Source: Schistosoma mansoni (taxonomy: Eukaryota > Platyhelminthes > Trematoda > Strigeidida > Schistosomatidae). Taken from it: a stretch of 64,000 nt of DNA. Of the stretch, positions 24,593 through 36,103 are shown in pieces. Where the stretch lies: assembly GCF_000237925.1 (NCBI RefSeq), contig NW_017385990.1:744001-808000 (forward strand). The letters are read 5' to 3'. The position numbers and the translations under genes were made by a program. How positions within the stretch are numbered: position 1 is the stretch's first letter; the number at the start of each line of letters is the position of its first letter. The notes beneath the pieces are model-generated. The model had not been told where the DNA came from. It worked only from the letters and a program-made list of their open reading frames with translations, and made no database searches.

Positions 24593-27500
24593 GTATTATC
24601 TTTTTATGTATTTTGAGAGGCATTAGCTATAACCCTGAACACATAGCAGCACTTGAAGAACATCTTTCGTGGCAGATTATAAATAATGATTATGATTTCG
24701 AAGCTAATTTAGCTCTACTTAGATTGTATATACCAAGTTTTTGTGATTAGCTCTTCTTACATAGATATCAGTTCTATCCAGAACGTTTCAATGCTGAGTG
24801 TGCGAGGTTAGTGTTGCTAAAGGCAATTATAAGCATGAGTCACTCAGATTTTACATTGTGCAAGTACTTGATTCATCTGGAACATGTAAGTTTTTGATGT
24901 ACATTATTAAAGTTAGCTCAATGAAGAGCCACTTTCGCAGGTTGTGAAACTTGGGCTTTTTCTGGAAACTTGTCGGTTTTCTGAGTTTTGGGTTTGTTCA
25001 GTTTCATTGTTTCACTTAATGTGTAGACGAAAGTTAAAGAAAATCCCAAAATTTTTTCTGCTATCCCTGGATTCCGTGAATCCGTATGTAAATGTAAGTA
25101 CTTCTATCTCCAGAATTTTATGCACTTGATTTTTTTAATCCTAACCCATTTTCCATAGAAACAGTTTCGTGCATTAGAATCCATTCATTTGATTTGTCCA
25201 TAACTTGCTTTCTGTTCATTGTTTAGGAATGGTTTTGTCAACAAGGTTTGTTTTGTGCCCATAAGCATTTGCTGACTTGACGTCATTTCAAGATATATGT
25301 TACTGTGGTCTACGGTAAACTACAGCGGTGTACTCTATAATTACAACTTGTAGATATCTGTTATAATCTGTCACCAGTCAGTCGGCTACAACGTAAGACT
25401 AGGCACATAAATGAATCAGTCCAAGTTGCCACATCTCGTTAGCACAACAAAATGACTATTAAATTCATAGAAGTAGTTACTTCAATGGTAGCAATATATA
25501 AAAGATCGATTGCACTTAATAATAGAGAGAATTAGTTCGTAGAAAGGTATAAAGCAATCTTAGTCTCACAGTTTAGGGAAAGACAGAGAGTGTACACACC
25601 TGCGTCATTGTGGTCAATGCTGAGCCATGTTAACAGAGTCTCCAACCATTGGTTACGATAGTTGCGTGGACCCCAGTCAATTATTCTGCATCTACCAACA
25701 TGGCTCAGACTAGGAGTTAGTGACTTTATGGATTGGTGCTACGTTTTGGTTTGGTCACCCCTAACTTTCTTCCAACCATCCCCAACACTTGTCAGCATTT
25801 CGCGTCGTGGTAATCGGTGTTCAGGCGTACGTAACACGGCCCAACCATCTCAGTTGATGTGGATTCACAACCTCATCAACTGATTTACCATCATTACCTA
25901 AAACACTGCATCTGACCTCACCATTACCCGCTGATCCTAGAAGATGCGAGCAGTATTTTTAAGACATCTGGGATCAAATACTAGTAACTTACGAGTATCT
26001 CTTACCCTTAATGGCCATGTTTCGCAGCCGTAAATTTAAAGAGAACGAACTGTTGTTGTTGTCTTTTGATTGATGGACGGATACCTCACCCTCACTATGG
26101 ATGAGGCAAACGGCAAGCAAGCTTTTCGAATCCTTGCAGAGATTTAGTCAAACACCAATCCATTAGGGCTGATCAGACTTCCAATATAAGTGAAGTTGTT
26201 GATGCGTTCAACTACTTCACTCCTTATCCTTAGTTCAGGTGTTGACCCAGACCAGTCCTAAAGCAATGCTGACTGAGTATTTCGGTTATTCCTTAACAAA
26301 TAATATGTTCATCAAGTTGATATTATTCTGTATTCTTTTTTAGTTAATCACGATTCACTCAGCTATAGAAGAGTAGTAAGCTAGTGGTTTAAGCACTTGA
26401 GTTCCAACTAAGATGAGCAACCCTAGCTGCTACTTTGGTGTAGTTTTCTTTTGATTGACTTCGTAATTATTAAATGGAAAACCAGTCTCTTTAGGTTCTT
26501 CTATTCCCATCTTAAACAGTGTGTTTCTTCGAGGACTACTGAAAGGATGAATTACCAGATACATAGTCGAGTACTGTACAGGCAAGTTAGTCAAAATCGT
26601 CACTGAAAGGACGAGATTTTACTGTGACTAAAATAAAAGCTATTGTAATCTAGGTAGTTGATCAGAGCAGCAATCACTCACACCACTATGTTGAACAAAT
26701 AAGACAGGAGGTCATTAATGCACTCTTGTGATCTTCTTTTCCACAATTCATACTTAATTTGAAGCCTATCTTCCATGTGGTTTCCGAAGACCAAATATGA
26801 CATTTCCTGAAATTTAATCGTCAGCCTTGATAGGACATGGCGATAAAGCCGTAGAGGGATTGATAATTATAAGGAAGAGATATTAGGGAGTGGAGATGCG
26901 ATTCGGTCTTGAACAAGACAATCTTGTGTGCTGGTGATGTATGGGTGGTTGTCACTTCTCAGTCCCCCACATTGTGGAGGCATACTTCATGGGAAGGAAA
27001 CTGGTTTACTAGTTGTTTTGTTGATTTAAGAGTGCAATCACACAGCCCACAAGACACCTATCTGAGTTCATTTACGCACGGTCTTTTCATGGGTAGTTTT
27101 AACATGTTACCTCTATACTTTATGACCTTACCACTGACGACGTGAACTTGTGGAGTAAGGTAGTGCTGTATTACTTTGCGGGGAGACTGCATAATTGTCG
27201 AAGGGAAATATCTCACTGCTTTTCAGCTAACCTATCTAGCATGTTAAAGCCAAAAGAACACGTTTCACTGTCATGGCAGTTTTATTGGGTCATCACGACA
27301 GACAGGTCTGACCATCAACATGTAGTAGCGACAGTTAGGGAATAAATTGTTCAGGAAGTGACTAGATATTATCAGTTCAAACGCCACTGAAATCATTCAC
27401 TTTCTCACTTATCACTATACGTTCAATATGACCGTATAATAATCTTCGTCTGTAACATGATGTTAGCTACCAAATAACTCTCTTTGCCTATCGATGAGAA

Positions 27501-29111
27501 ACTATCTAAAATCTTCCGAATTGTAGCAGTTTTAAAACTCACTTTTCTCTTGTATAGTAGTTACATCTGAAGAAACTGGTGGTTGAATTTGATGCACTTT
27601 TGTTTTTTTCTTGATTGGAGTAGTACCAGGGCATTTGGGGGCTTTTTTTTCTTAAGGGGCCACATCCGGAGGCTTCTACCCTAAAGCTCCGATCCGCAAG
27701 GCCGTGTGGAGCAACGTCAGTATATGTGTATTCAGGGCGCGTAACCTTCATCTACTCCCTATCAGTCAAAGTGACATAAGATCAGTGACTATCTATTATA
27801 CAGTCCAGTAAGGTTAATTTTAAAACTAAAACCCCTCTAATTATTCTTCAGTGTAATAATAAGGTTCCAACTGGAACACATACCACGTTTTAAACAAGTC
27901 CGGTGATATAATTCACTTGTCAAGCACAGAGCCGTATGCTCGAATGTAAGTCACATTTTACATTCCAAGACTAATAAGGCCATCTAAACTCAAGTAGGTG
28001 AAGCAGGTTTGAACCTGCGACTTAGCCTCAATACTAATTTTTACAAACTAATTATGGTTGAGGGCCTATTACGTTACATAATTTTAATAGCCTAGCTTCT
28101 TAGTCATTTATTTATTTGAACGCATGAATATTGGTATAAAGGGGCACCAAATACACATGCGACACACAAGTCACTTAATTTGTGTGTGGGCTGGGATACT
28201 TCTCAGGTGCCCAAACTGAAGCAACTGGTTTTCTTAGGAGGTCACACCCGGAGCCTTTGACCTAAAGGTCTAATCCAAAAGGCAGTGAAGCATTGTAAGG
28301 AGATGCAGTCCCATGGTAGCCGGTGACCAACGGTTGATTCATACACGACTTGTTCCCTCAGGATACTGGAGCCCATGTGCATCATTGGTTTGGAATGAGG
28401 TTTTTCCAACTCCCCTAGGTGGACTTTCTGTGTCCACCAACCCGGTTAAAGCGCCAGACATTCACTTTTCGTCCTCTCACTTTCGTAAACAACACCCCCG
28501 CCACGAGAAGGCAATGAGTAGGACTCTCCTGGCAGAGGCTATATACGCGTGGCCATGTGAGAGCATTTGGAGAGGGAGAGCAAACTCTCCTCACTCTCGG
28601 CCGTACCAGGGCATTTGGGGGCTTTTTTTCTTAAGGGGCCACATCCGGAGGCTTCTACCCTGAAGCTCCGATCCGCAAGGCCGTGTGGAGCAACGTCAGT
28701 ATATGTGTATTCATAGGTATATATTTATCTCCTTTAAATCATTTCTATTATGTTTTAATCTCTCCCCCCTCTCTTTCTATATCCATTTTAGTTATTGTAC
28801 AAATTATTTCACAAACCTATCAACGTATATCCAAACCATTACTAATGAGTTTTTTGGATATGTCAGAGAATGATTTAAAACAATTCATTAAACAATTGGA
28901 ATGGTCAGAAACAACCGACGATGCTGATCATGATCAACAACTGATCTTAGTTAATAATCATGAAGAGAATATTAAATCCGTACAAATAAGAGAACGAGTG
29001 AATTTTGATTCGATCACATCAATGTCTGATGCATTTAGACCATCGAAAAGTGATTTCTTCATTAAAACAACATACAATAATCATAATAATAATCATATTC
29101 ATACTAAATAA
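24546..29111 (+). CDS. EIF3K: eIF3k, translation initiation factor 3 subunit K, complete
   Basis: eIF3k is a small peripheral subunit of the eIF3 complex, which scaffolds the 40S preinitiation complex in the cytosol. Six exons are assembled: 24546-24592, 24627-24725, 24765-24885, 24917-24991, 25027-25093 and 28792-29111, encoding 242 residues. The protein follows human eIF3k from the KLLKGIDRYNPE region (here LQGIESYNPEH) through YDFEANLALLRLYQF, DFTLCK, LGLFLETC and PGFRESVCKFI to the winged-helix end, where VNFDSITSM matches IDFDSVSSI. The first four introns are 34, 39, 31 and 35 bp; the last is 3.7 kb and full of repeats. The C-terminus adds an Asn/His-rich tail absent from human. An AATAAA at 29107 overlaps the stop codon. 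The gene is convergent with RalGPS, stops 491 bp apart. Very sure. Confidence 0.95.
24627..24725 (+). CDS. EIF3K: eIF3k exon 2
   Basis: Acceptor GGCATTAG, donor GTATAT. It reads SYNPEHIAALEEHL and DYDFEANLALLR, the HAM-domain start of eIF3k. The flanking introns are 34 and 39 bp. Confidence 0.93.
24765..24885 (+). CDS. EIF3K: eIF3k exon 3
   Basis: Acceptor CTTACATAG, donor GTAAGT, ends in phase 0. It reads LYQFYPERFN, then LVLLKAI and HSDFTLCKYLIHLEH, matching the human LYQFNP, ILLKAL and HTDFTLCK segments. Confidence 0.93.
24917..24991 (+). CDS. EIF3K: eIF3k exon 4
   Basis: The acceptor is placed at AAAGTTAG (24916), giving a 31-bp intron, because the added residues LNEEPLSQ align with human QEERPIRQ before the LxLxLETC block. 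The stronger-looking acceptor at 24940 would delete eight conserved positions; it could be an alternative site. The donor is GTTTGT, phase 0. Confidence 0.82.
25027..25093 (+). CDS. EIF3K: eIF3k exon 5
   Basis: Acceptor AATGTGTAG, donor GTAAGT, 67 bp. It reads TKVKENPKIFSAIPGFRESV, matching the human DENMDLLEGITGFEDSV stretch at the same length. The downstream intron expands to 3.7 kb. Confidence 0.92.
25374..26290 (-). mobile_element. RTE-C 3' part in eIF3k intron
   Basis: Minus-strand copy of about 0.9 kb. Read in reverse it gives the family C 3' end, the DMAQN-like and HVLRMPEHR-like coding blocks and more upstream RT C-terminal sequence, all with stops. It helps inflate the last eIF3k intron. 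Confidence 0.75.
26291..27615. other. eIF3k last intron, unassigned part
   Basis: No exon with eIF3k homology and no clear repeat. 26900-27340 has short open frames on the plus strand but no recognisable protein. Confidence 0.4.
27616..27734 (-). repeat. Duplicate of the 28606-28714 repeat junction
   Basis: About 110 bp almost identical to 28606-28714, including the same boundary between the derivative's 5' end and a diverged internal piece with a T run. This points to duplication of an already formed junction and not to two independent insertions. Confidence 0.75.
28107..28626 (-). mobile_element. Non-autonomous RTE-A derivative in eIF3k last intron
   Basis: Near-complete minus copy, from the tail tttatttatttgaacgcatg to gtaccagggcatttgggggc. 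It is followed directly by a second, truncated and diverged copy (28627-28714). Confidence 0.85.
28627..28714 (-). repeat. Diverged fragment of the RTE-A derivative
   Basis: The segment with ggggccacatccggaggctt and the following stretch matches the middle of the RTE-A derivative with many substitutions. It lies about 80 bp upstream of the eIF3k terminal exon. Confidence 0.6.
28792..29111 (+). CDS. EIF3K: eIF3k exon 6 (terminal)
   Basis: Acceptor ATCCATTTTAG after a strong pyrimidine run. The exon completes a phase-1 codon (TTT) and reads FIVQIISQTYQRISKPLL, SENDLKQFIKQLEW and VNFDSITSM, then a 20-odd residue Asn/His-rich tail to TAA. The winged-helix domain of eIF3k lies here. Confidence 0.94.
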
Positions 29112-29165
29112 ATAAATTCATTATTTATCATATAAAGGAATACAATTTTGGTTTTTTTTTAAAAT

Positions 29166-29352
29166 TTTCAGAAGGGGGTTTTGTGAGTCAATTGAAGCTA
29201 GACCACCACCAGGGAAAACCTGGAAGCATTCGAATCTCGCTCGCGAGTGCGGGATCGTGGATGCGCACACTGTTGAGGAGGACGAAACGGCCATCTAATG
29301 CTTCCAGGTTTCCCATGGTGGTGGTCTAGTAGCTTCACAATTGACTCACGCT
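29166..29352. mobile_element. Palindromic hammerhead SINE, internally deleted
   Basis: Both outer arms (gagtcaattgaagctagacc and its complement) survive. The left ribozyme motif and most of the tRNA part are deleted, and the right motif has lost stem II. It fills much of the 491-bp gap between the eIF3k and RalGPS stops. Confidence 0.75.
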
Positions 29353-29602
29353 TTTAACTTTTAAAATTTTGTTTCCCTGTACATTTGCCTTAGCAACAAC
29401 AACAACAACCATAACAACAGGTTTGTGGCAGCAATCATAATCATGAATATAAATCGTTTATTAAATTAAATTAATAAAAGGAATAGATTATAAAGGGATT
29501 GTTAGATATGTGTGTGACTGGTTTTGGTAATCTTATTTGTACAAACAACCAAAAAAGAAAAAGAAGTGAATATGAATGAGGGTGGGTGGGGGAAAACTGA
29601 GA

Positions 29603-29929
29603 TCATTCCATTGTAGATAAATTAAGAAATGATGATGTTTGAAATATATGCTTAGATAATTGTTGTGAAGCAGATGGAAAAAGTGTAAGTAATGGATAAA
29701 GCCATTGAAATGATTTGTTCAATAGATAATCATTTGATGAAGTGGGAGTAGTAGTAGTAGGGGTAGTAGTAAGGTTAGCTGTTGTTGTGTTTGATGATAA
29801 GTCATGTTTACTTTGATTAATTTTTAAAATAGTACCAAATTTCTGTTTAATGATTTGACTAAATCGATGAATAGTTTTACTAGTCCATAACCAAGAAGGG
29901 ATTACATCACGATGCGTATTATTTGTAAT
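29603..29929 (-). CDS. RALGPS: RalGPS terminal exon
   Basis: Acceptor AATAATAG, 109 codons to a TGA. It reads [20 protein letters not shown], which fits the C-terminal PH helix position (human NAMLWFKHLSAAC), then a Thr-rich spacer and a hydrophobic tail, [17 protein letters not shown], unlike vertebrate forms. Confidence 0.8.
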   Translation of the reverse strand: MTNNTHRDVIPSWLWTSKTIHRFSQIIKQKFGTILKINQSKHDLSSNTTTANLTTTPTTTTPTSSNDYLLNKSFQWLYPLLTLFPSASQQLSKHIFQTSSFLNLSTME

Positions 29930-32900
29930 CTATTATTATAAATATAAAATAGACAATATAAAGTAGAGATGATCAAGTAGGTCAGAGAAAAATAAAGATT
30001 ATTTCGACATTTTCATAGTTGAAATCATGAGTCAATTGAAACTACACCACTGGAAGCACTGGACGGCCGTTTCGTCCTATTATGGGACTCCTCAGCACCA
30101 GTAGAGTTCAACCACGTCTGTTGTAGAGATAACAACTCACTGAAGACAATTGGTGAACAGTTGCTCAAATTTCGTGGATTGGTTGAAGTTAGACATTAAC
30201 ACCGTTGGATGCCGACCAGCTGAGTTGACTAGAGGTTAAGTGCTCTGGCACGAGACTGGTAAGTCCTGGGTTCGAATCTCGCTCACGAGGCGGGATCGTG
30301 GATGCGCACTGCTGAGGAGTCCCAAAATAGGACGAAACGGCCGTCCAGTGCTTCCAGGTTTTTCATAGTGGTCTAGCTTCAATTGACTCATGATTTCAAC
30401 TATGAATAATACTGAAATCTCCACAAAACCCCTTCTGATTATTCCAGCATTATTAGTTACAGTGAATGATTTGATTGATGCTTAAAGAAGAGCACTACTA
30501 AATGGACATCGTAATATGTTATGTCAAAAGATTTAACAACTAATTCTAGTCTATACATTCAACTTAACGTGAAAGTTAATGACCATTGCATATAAATGGA
30601 AGATGGGGGGGGGTAACAGTACAGAGTTATAATATCCATATCATACGAAGTATTCAAACTGTGACCAATCTACAGTGCAGATATTTAAACGCAGATGAAT
30701 CTAAAAAGAATCTTATATTATATCTATCTGTAAAAGTGGAAAGTCAGTCAGCTACAACGTAGGACCAGGCACATTTATGCATCGGTCCAAGTGGAAATGT
30801 TAATCTTCATCCAGCAACAGTAGTGTATTTATATAATTTTAACACCTTAGTGTATGTTTTCGATTAGACTGACGAGGCAGACTAAATAATTGTGCAAAGC
30901 TTTTAAATCGTGACCAATTTTCCGCCATAGATATTTTATATGGTTTGAAGATTATTTTCATCAGTCAGGAAACAAATAACCGATTCATTTCAGTTTGAAA
31001 CAACAACACATGATAGTATCATTTCATATATTTGTGTGAGGGATGTGATACTGCCCGGGTGCCCAAACCGAAGCAGGACACATAATAGTACTTTCAACTG
31101 TTATCCCAACAATGATCGAAACAGGGAGTTTTAGATATGTTAGTAAGTGCAAACTTCTGGCTCCAAGTAAATGTCAAAATACCATGGAGTGATCGATAGA
31201 GTTTGATCAGTCCAAAAGACGGTGCTGGTCACTGCTCAATCGCAAACTACCGTAGTATTAATAACTACCTGACCACTGATTGCCTTGACATATAATACTA
31301 GCTTGAGTAGAAATAGGTTTCACGAAAACCAGGAGCGGTCAAACTAAGACACAGGGTCACTGACTGGTGAACTGAACTGTTTAGAAATTTCGTATGATCG
31401 GTTGCTTTTATGAATTTGAATAAAGCCAGAACAAATATGGATGCAAAATAATATGGATTTATTATATTTCGTGGTTTCTCATCAGTTGCTTACAACCATC
31501 TATGTATTGAAAGTTAACACTTAGATATAAAGTGAAACAATTAACATAAATGAACGAAAAGAATTAGGATGACAAAGGCTAACCTAAAACGGGTTAGAGG
31601 TCATTTGGAGTTGGCATTGAAGACATAAGGGGAAGGTGATGCATTAGTCAAATGAAGTTCGTAGATAGATGAGGTAGATTGTGTGATAATGTTAGAGGTT
31701 ATGAAGGGTTTACATAAGAATACTGGAATTAAGGATTGATAAGGTGGGTTATGCAATAATTGAACAGGGTTTGAAGAGTTTACAAAAGTTTTCACACAAT
31801 TCTCTTTCAATACATAGATGGTTGTAAGCAGCTGATAAGAGACCGCGAAATATAATGAACTTATATTATTCTGCATCAGTATGTGTTTTGGCTTTATTCA
31901 AACTGAACTATGTTGGTAGATGAAAACTGTTAGGTCAGGAGCCGTGTGACCAGTGGTTAGGAACACTGGGCGACATAACTTAGTGGCAAATCCACTCTTG
32001 ATCTCCAGGATCTTGGGTTCCAGTACTTCTTCAGTGATAGTTCTTCATTTTTCCTATCCAATTATTTCTAATAATCACTGATGTTAGTATTAGTCTAATT
32101 CCTGCCATTCATCTTGATAATTTTGTCTTGTGCTGACGTAACACGACAACAAGGGGAGTTGCTAAGAACAAACCAGGTTATCTTGTCTCTTATTTCATGT
32201 TGGTTATTTTTTGAAATGCTAGTTTGGATGACATTTTTCAAACTTCTACAATAACATTTGCTGTTACCTGATTGGTTGTCATTACCCATCGTTTGCTATT
32301 CTATGTGCTCTAACGTCATTGGATGTTACAATATAAACAGACTTATTCCTTTCCAGTTTTTGACTTCTACACAGGATATAAAGTTATCCTAGAAGCCCCG
32401 TTTCCACTGTCTCATATTAGCGCATGGATTATTAACATTAAAGTGTTTTTGTGTGTCAGACGTATGGTCTATAAGAGCTCCTATTCTATTCTTTGTGCCG
32501 TATTAGAAAAAACTTCAGTCATTCGTAAAAAGAATTCATTTTATTTATTTTTATTTGAACACATAAATATTGGTACAAGGAAGCACCAGATACATATGCG
32601 CCACACAAATCTCATTTGATTTGTGTGAGGGCTGTGATACTGCCCAGGTGCCCAAACTGAAGCAGGTGGTTTTCTTAGGGGGCCACACCCCTAGCCTTTG
32701 ACCTAAAGGTCTGATCCACAAGGCAGTGGAGCATCGTGAAGAAATGCAGTCCCATGGTAGCCGGTGACCAACGACTGATTCATACGCCATTTGTTCACTC
32801 AGGATCATGGAGCCAGCCCATGTGCACCATTGGTTTGGAATGAGGGTTTTCCAACTCCCCTAGGTGGACTCTCTGTGTCCAGTAACCCGGTTAAAGCGAC

Positions 32901-35900
32901 GGACATTCGCTTTCCGTTTTCTCGATTTCGTAAACAACACCCCCGCCACGAGAAGGCAGTGAGTAGGACTTCCCTGGCAGTGGCTATATACGCGTGGCTA
33001 TATGAGAGCATTTCGAGAGGGAAAGCAGACTCTCTCCACTCTCGACCGTACCAGGAAACCAGGAAACCGCCATACATTATTCATTTTTACCAAAATTTAA
33101 CAATCAATTCAGTAGTCCTATCAAAATCAATTTGTATATACATATATTGAACTGGTGAAAAACACAAAAAAAAACAGAAGGTACCTGGATATCGGAATTG
33201 TATGCAACATCAAGTTGATCAACATGTTCAATAATTTTGGAAGAACTTCTATTTGAATTTCTACATGTCATTGGCTGTGTACATAAATATTGTGGAATTG
33301 GACATATTAATCGATATACTTTTTCTTTATTTGAATAGTTTTCTAAAACTAACACAGTTGGATGAATACAATTATCGTTCAATAGAGATTGAGTATTGTG
33401 CTTATCAAAACATGCATCTTGTATACGTAAGACTTTACATCGACTAGCTGAATACTAGAAAAAAAACGAAATCAAATTTTATGTGAAGTAAGATATGATT
33501 GAAAACAAATGATAAACATGAAAGAATCTCAGTCCTACAGGAGGTCGGTCTCGGTCCGAATAACTCAGTGGTAACGTCTCTGACTGTGAAGCTGAGTGAC
33601 ACGGGATAGAATTCGTCAGGGAGCACCAGTTCCCTCAAGATTACAGGTACACCTTGCTGATGAGTGCTACACTCCATTCCTTAAATTTCATAATTGAAAA
33701 TAACAGGAAGGAAATTTCGGTTACTAACAATTCTACTGTTGAAGTATAATACTAGGATAGATTCATCGCTGAAAAGTTGACTCAAGTTGTGAGCTAACAG
33801 TGGTCTTACAGGAACACACTGGTTATGAGGCTAAGAGGTTCTGATTATATTTCCTGGACATTATCAAGTTAACCTGCACTGGGAACAGAGCATCTGTTCA
33901 GTGATTATCTATCTCCAAGTTAGTTCATGATGTAGACGAAAAAAGGCATTCTGAACTTGAACTACAGTAGTGATATGGCAGGTGGGATAAACTGTGCATA
34001 TATAAACCTTTACGAAGCTAGCCCCCAAATGCCCTGGTACGGCCGAGAGGGGAGAGAGTCCGCTCTCCCTCTCCAAATGCTCTCACATGGCCACGCATAT
34101 ATAGCCTCTGTCAGGGAAGTCCTACTCACTAACTTCTCGTGGCGGAGCTGTTGTTTACTAAATTGAGAGGACTAAAAGCGAATGTCCTGCGCTTTAACCG
34201 GGTTGGTGGACACTGAAAGTCCACATAGGGGAGTTGGAAAACCCTGATTCCAAACCAATGGTGCACTAGGCACCCAGGCAGTATCATGACCCTCATAAAA
34301 TTAAGTGAAATGACAGTTTTTTGTGTGGCGCATATGTATCTGGTGTCCCTTTGTACCAATATTTATGTGTTCAAATAATAAAATAAAAACAGAATCGAAA
34401 TCCTATGCTTTACAGAAAGTAATTTAGAAATGCATTTCCTGAAGTTCTATTTCTTCAAATATCATGACTTAAAGAGATAATTACATTTAAAATCAGGCGG
34501 TTATCACTGATGGTATTGAACGGTGGATACCCACTAAATCAATATCTAACCAAAGTTGGAAATACAGATATTATACATCGTGTCATCAGTTGCAGACTTA
34601 TTTTATCGGTTTTCATTCAAACTATATAGAAGCGAGGCTCGAACGTATATGTTGTTGGTTGACAGCCAGTGTTTTAAAGATACTGTGCTTGCTGTGAAAC
34701 ACAAAGTTTATAGCTTTGATCTCATGGTTGAGCAGTCTTGAAAATATTTATTCATTTAAACACATAAACATTGGTACATGGAAGCAACAATTATATATGC
34801 ACCACACTTCATCATTTGTTTTGTGTGAGGAATAGATTACTTCTCGGGTGTCCAGACCGAAACAAGTGGTTTACTTAAGGGGCAACTTCCCAAGGTCTGA
34901 TTCACATGGCAGTGGAGCAATCTCAGGAGATGCAGGACTATAGTAAACGGTAACCAACTATAGGTTCATACACCATTTCTTCCATCAGGATCCTAGAGCC
35001 CATGTACACCAATGGTTTGGGATCATGGTTTTCCGACTCCCTTATATGGATCTTCCATTTCCACCAACTCGGTTAAAGTGCTGGACATTCGCTTTTCCTC
35101 CTCTTAATTTCGTAAACAACATCCGAGCTAAGAAAAGGCAGTGAGCAGGACTTCTGTGGCAGTAGCTGTATACGCATGTCCATGTGAGAGAGAGCGTTTG
35201 GAGAGGAAGGGCTGACTGTCCCCACCCTCGACTATACCCGGGAATAGAACTACTGTCCAGTACTTTCTACAACTGACGTTAGTATCACTTCATCAGATGA
35301 TACAACTATTAAAAAACAACAAAAGAAAACACAGAACACAGAAAACTTACATAATTTGGTGAGTTTAATAATTGATTTTTCCGTATTTTCAATGGATTCA
35401 AATTTGAAGATACAATAGACCATGGTATGAATTGTTTCAATGATTTTGTATAAGTTTTAAATAAAACTAAAAACACACATTCATTGCTTATTGAATTAGC
35501 TTTATTATTATTATTTAATGAGATTAATAATACCGCCCAATAATTTTTAAATTTTTTATGAAGTCTACATGATTTCTTGATATATTTACAATTACAACTT
35601 GTTGAAATAGATTGAGGAGAGTATAGATGTTCATTGAGAGATTCTATTGATTGTTCACCTTCATGTACACTATGACGGTGATGATGATGATTATGATGAG
35701 TAGAGGAATACGATAACGAGGTAGATGACTCTAATGTCATGGAAGATAAAGATGTTTGTGATGAATATGAATAGGAAAGATTAGCGGTGATAGTAGGTGG
35801 TGAATGTATTTCATTTAGATTACAATCAATATCTGGTTGTAAATTTGACTTGTGTTTCACTGGCGACTGATTGCAATTTACTGGTAATTCCAATGGAATG

Positions 35901-36060
35901 GTGGAAAAATTTAAACGATCTGTGAATGAAGTTGATAGTTGTGATGGTGATGTACTACTATTGACTGATGATGAACTATGGAATTTGGCAATTTTAAATG
36001 AAGTTAAAGATGTAGTACAACATAGTAAAGGACCCTAGAGGTAGAACACGAAACAATAAC

Positions 36061-36103
<43 letters not shown>

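Larger units (their letters stand above)
30014..30440. mobile_element. Palindromic hammerhead SINE, best-preserved pair of ribozyme cores
   Basis: Inverted arms surround a tRNA-like segment (ggttaagtgctctggc and gggttcgaatct) and an extra about 90-bp insert after the left motif. Motifs with intact CTGAGGA and GAAA cores lie on both strands. It lies in the last RalGPS intron. Confidence 0.82.

Noticed and set aside
24917-24940. Stronger-looking acceptor TTTCGCAG for eIF3k exon 4
   Set aside because: Using it deletes eight residues that align well with human eIF3k; kept only as a possible alternative.
28683-28791. Open frame start MWSNVSICVFIGIYL upstream of the eIF3k terminal exon
   Set aside because: Intron and repeat sequence before the acceptor at 28791; only 28792 onward matches eIF3k.
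30240-30300. Functional tRNA gene
   Set aside because: A- and B-box-like strings occur, but no clover-leaf with a proper acceptor stem; it recurs only inside the palindromic SINEs.
33536-33675. CTGATGA string as a further hammerhead ribozyme
   Set aside because: No correctly spaced GAAA, stem II or stem III; only the core string matches.
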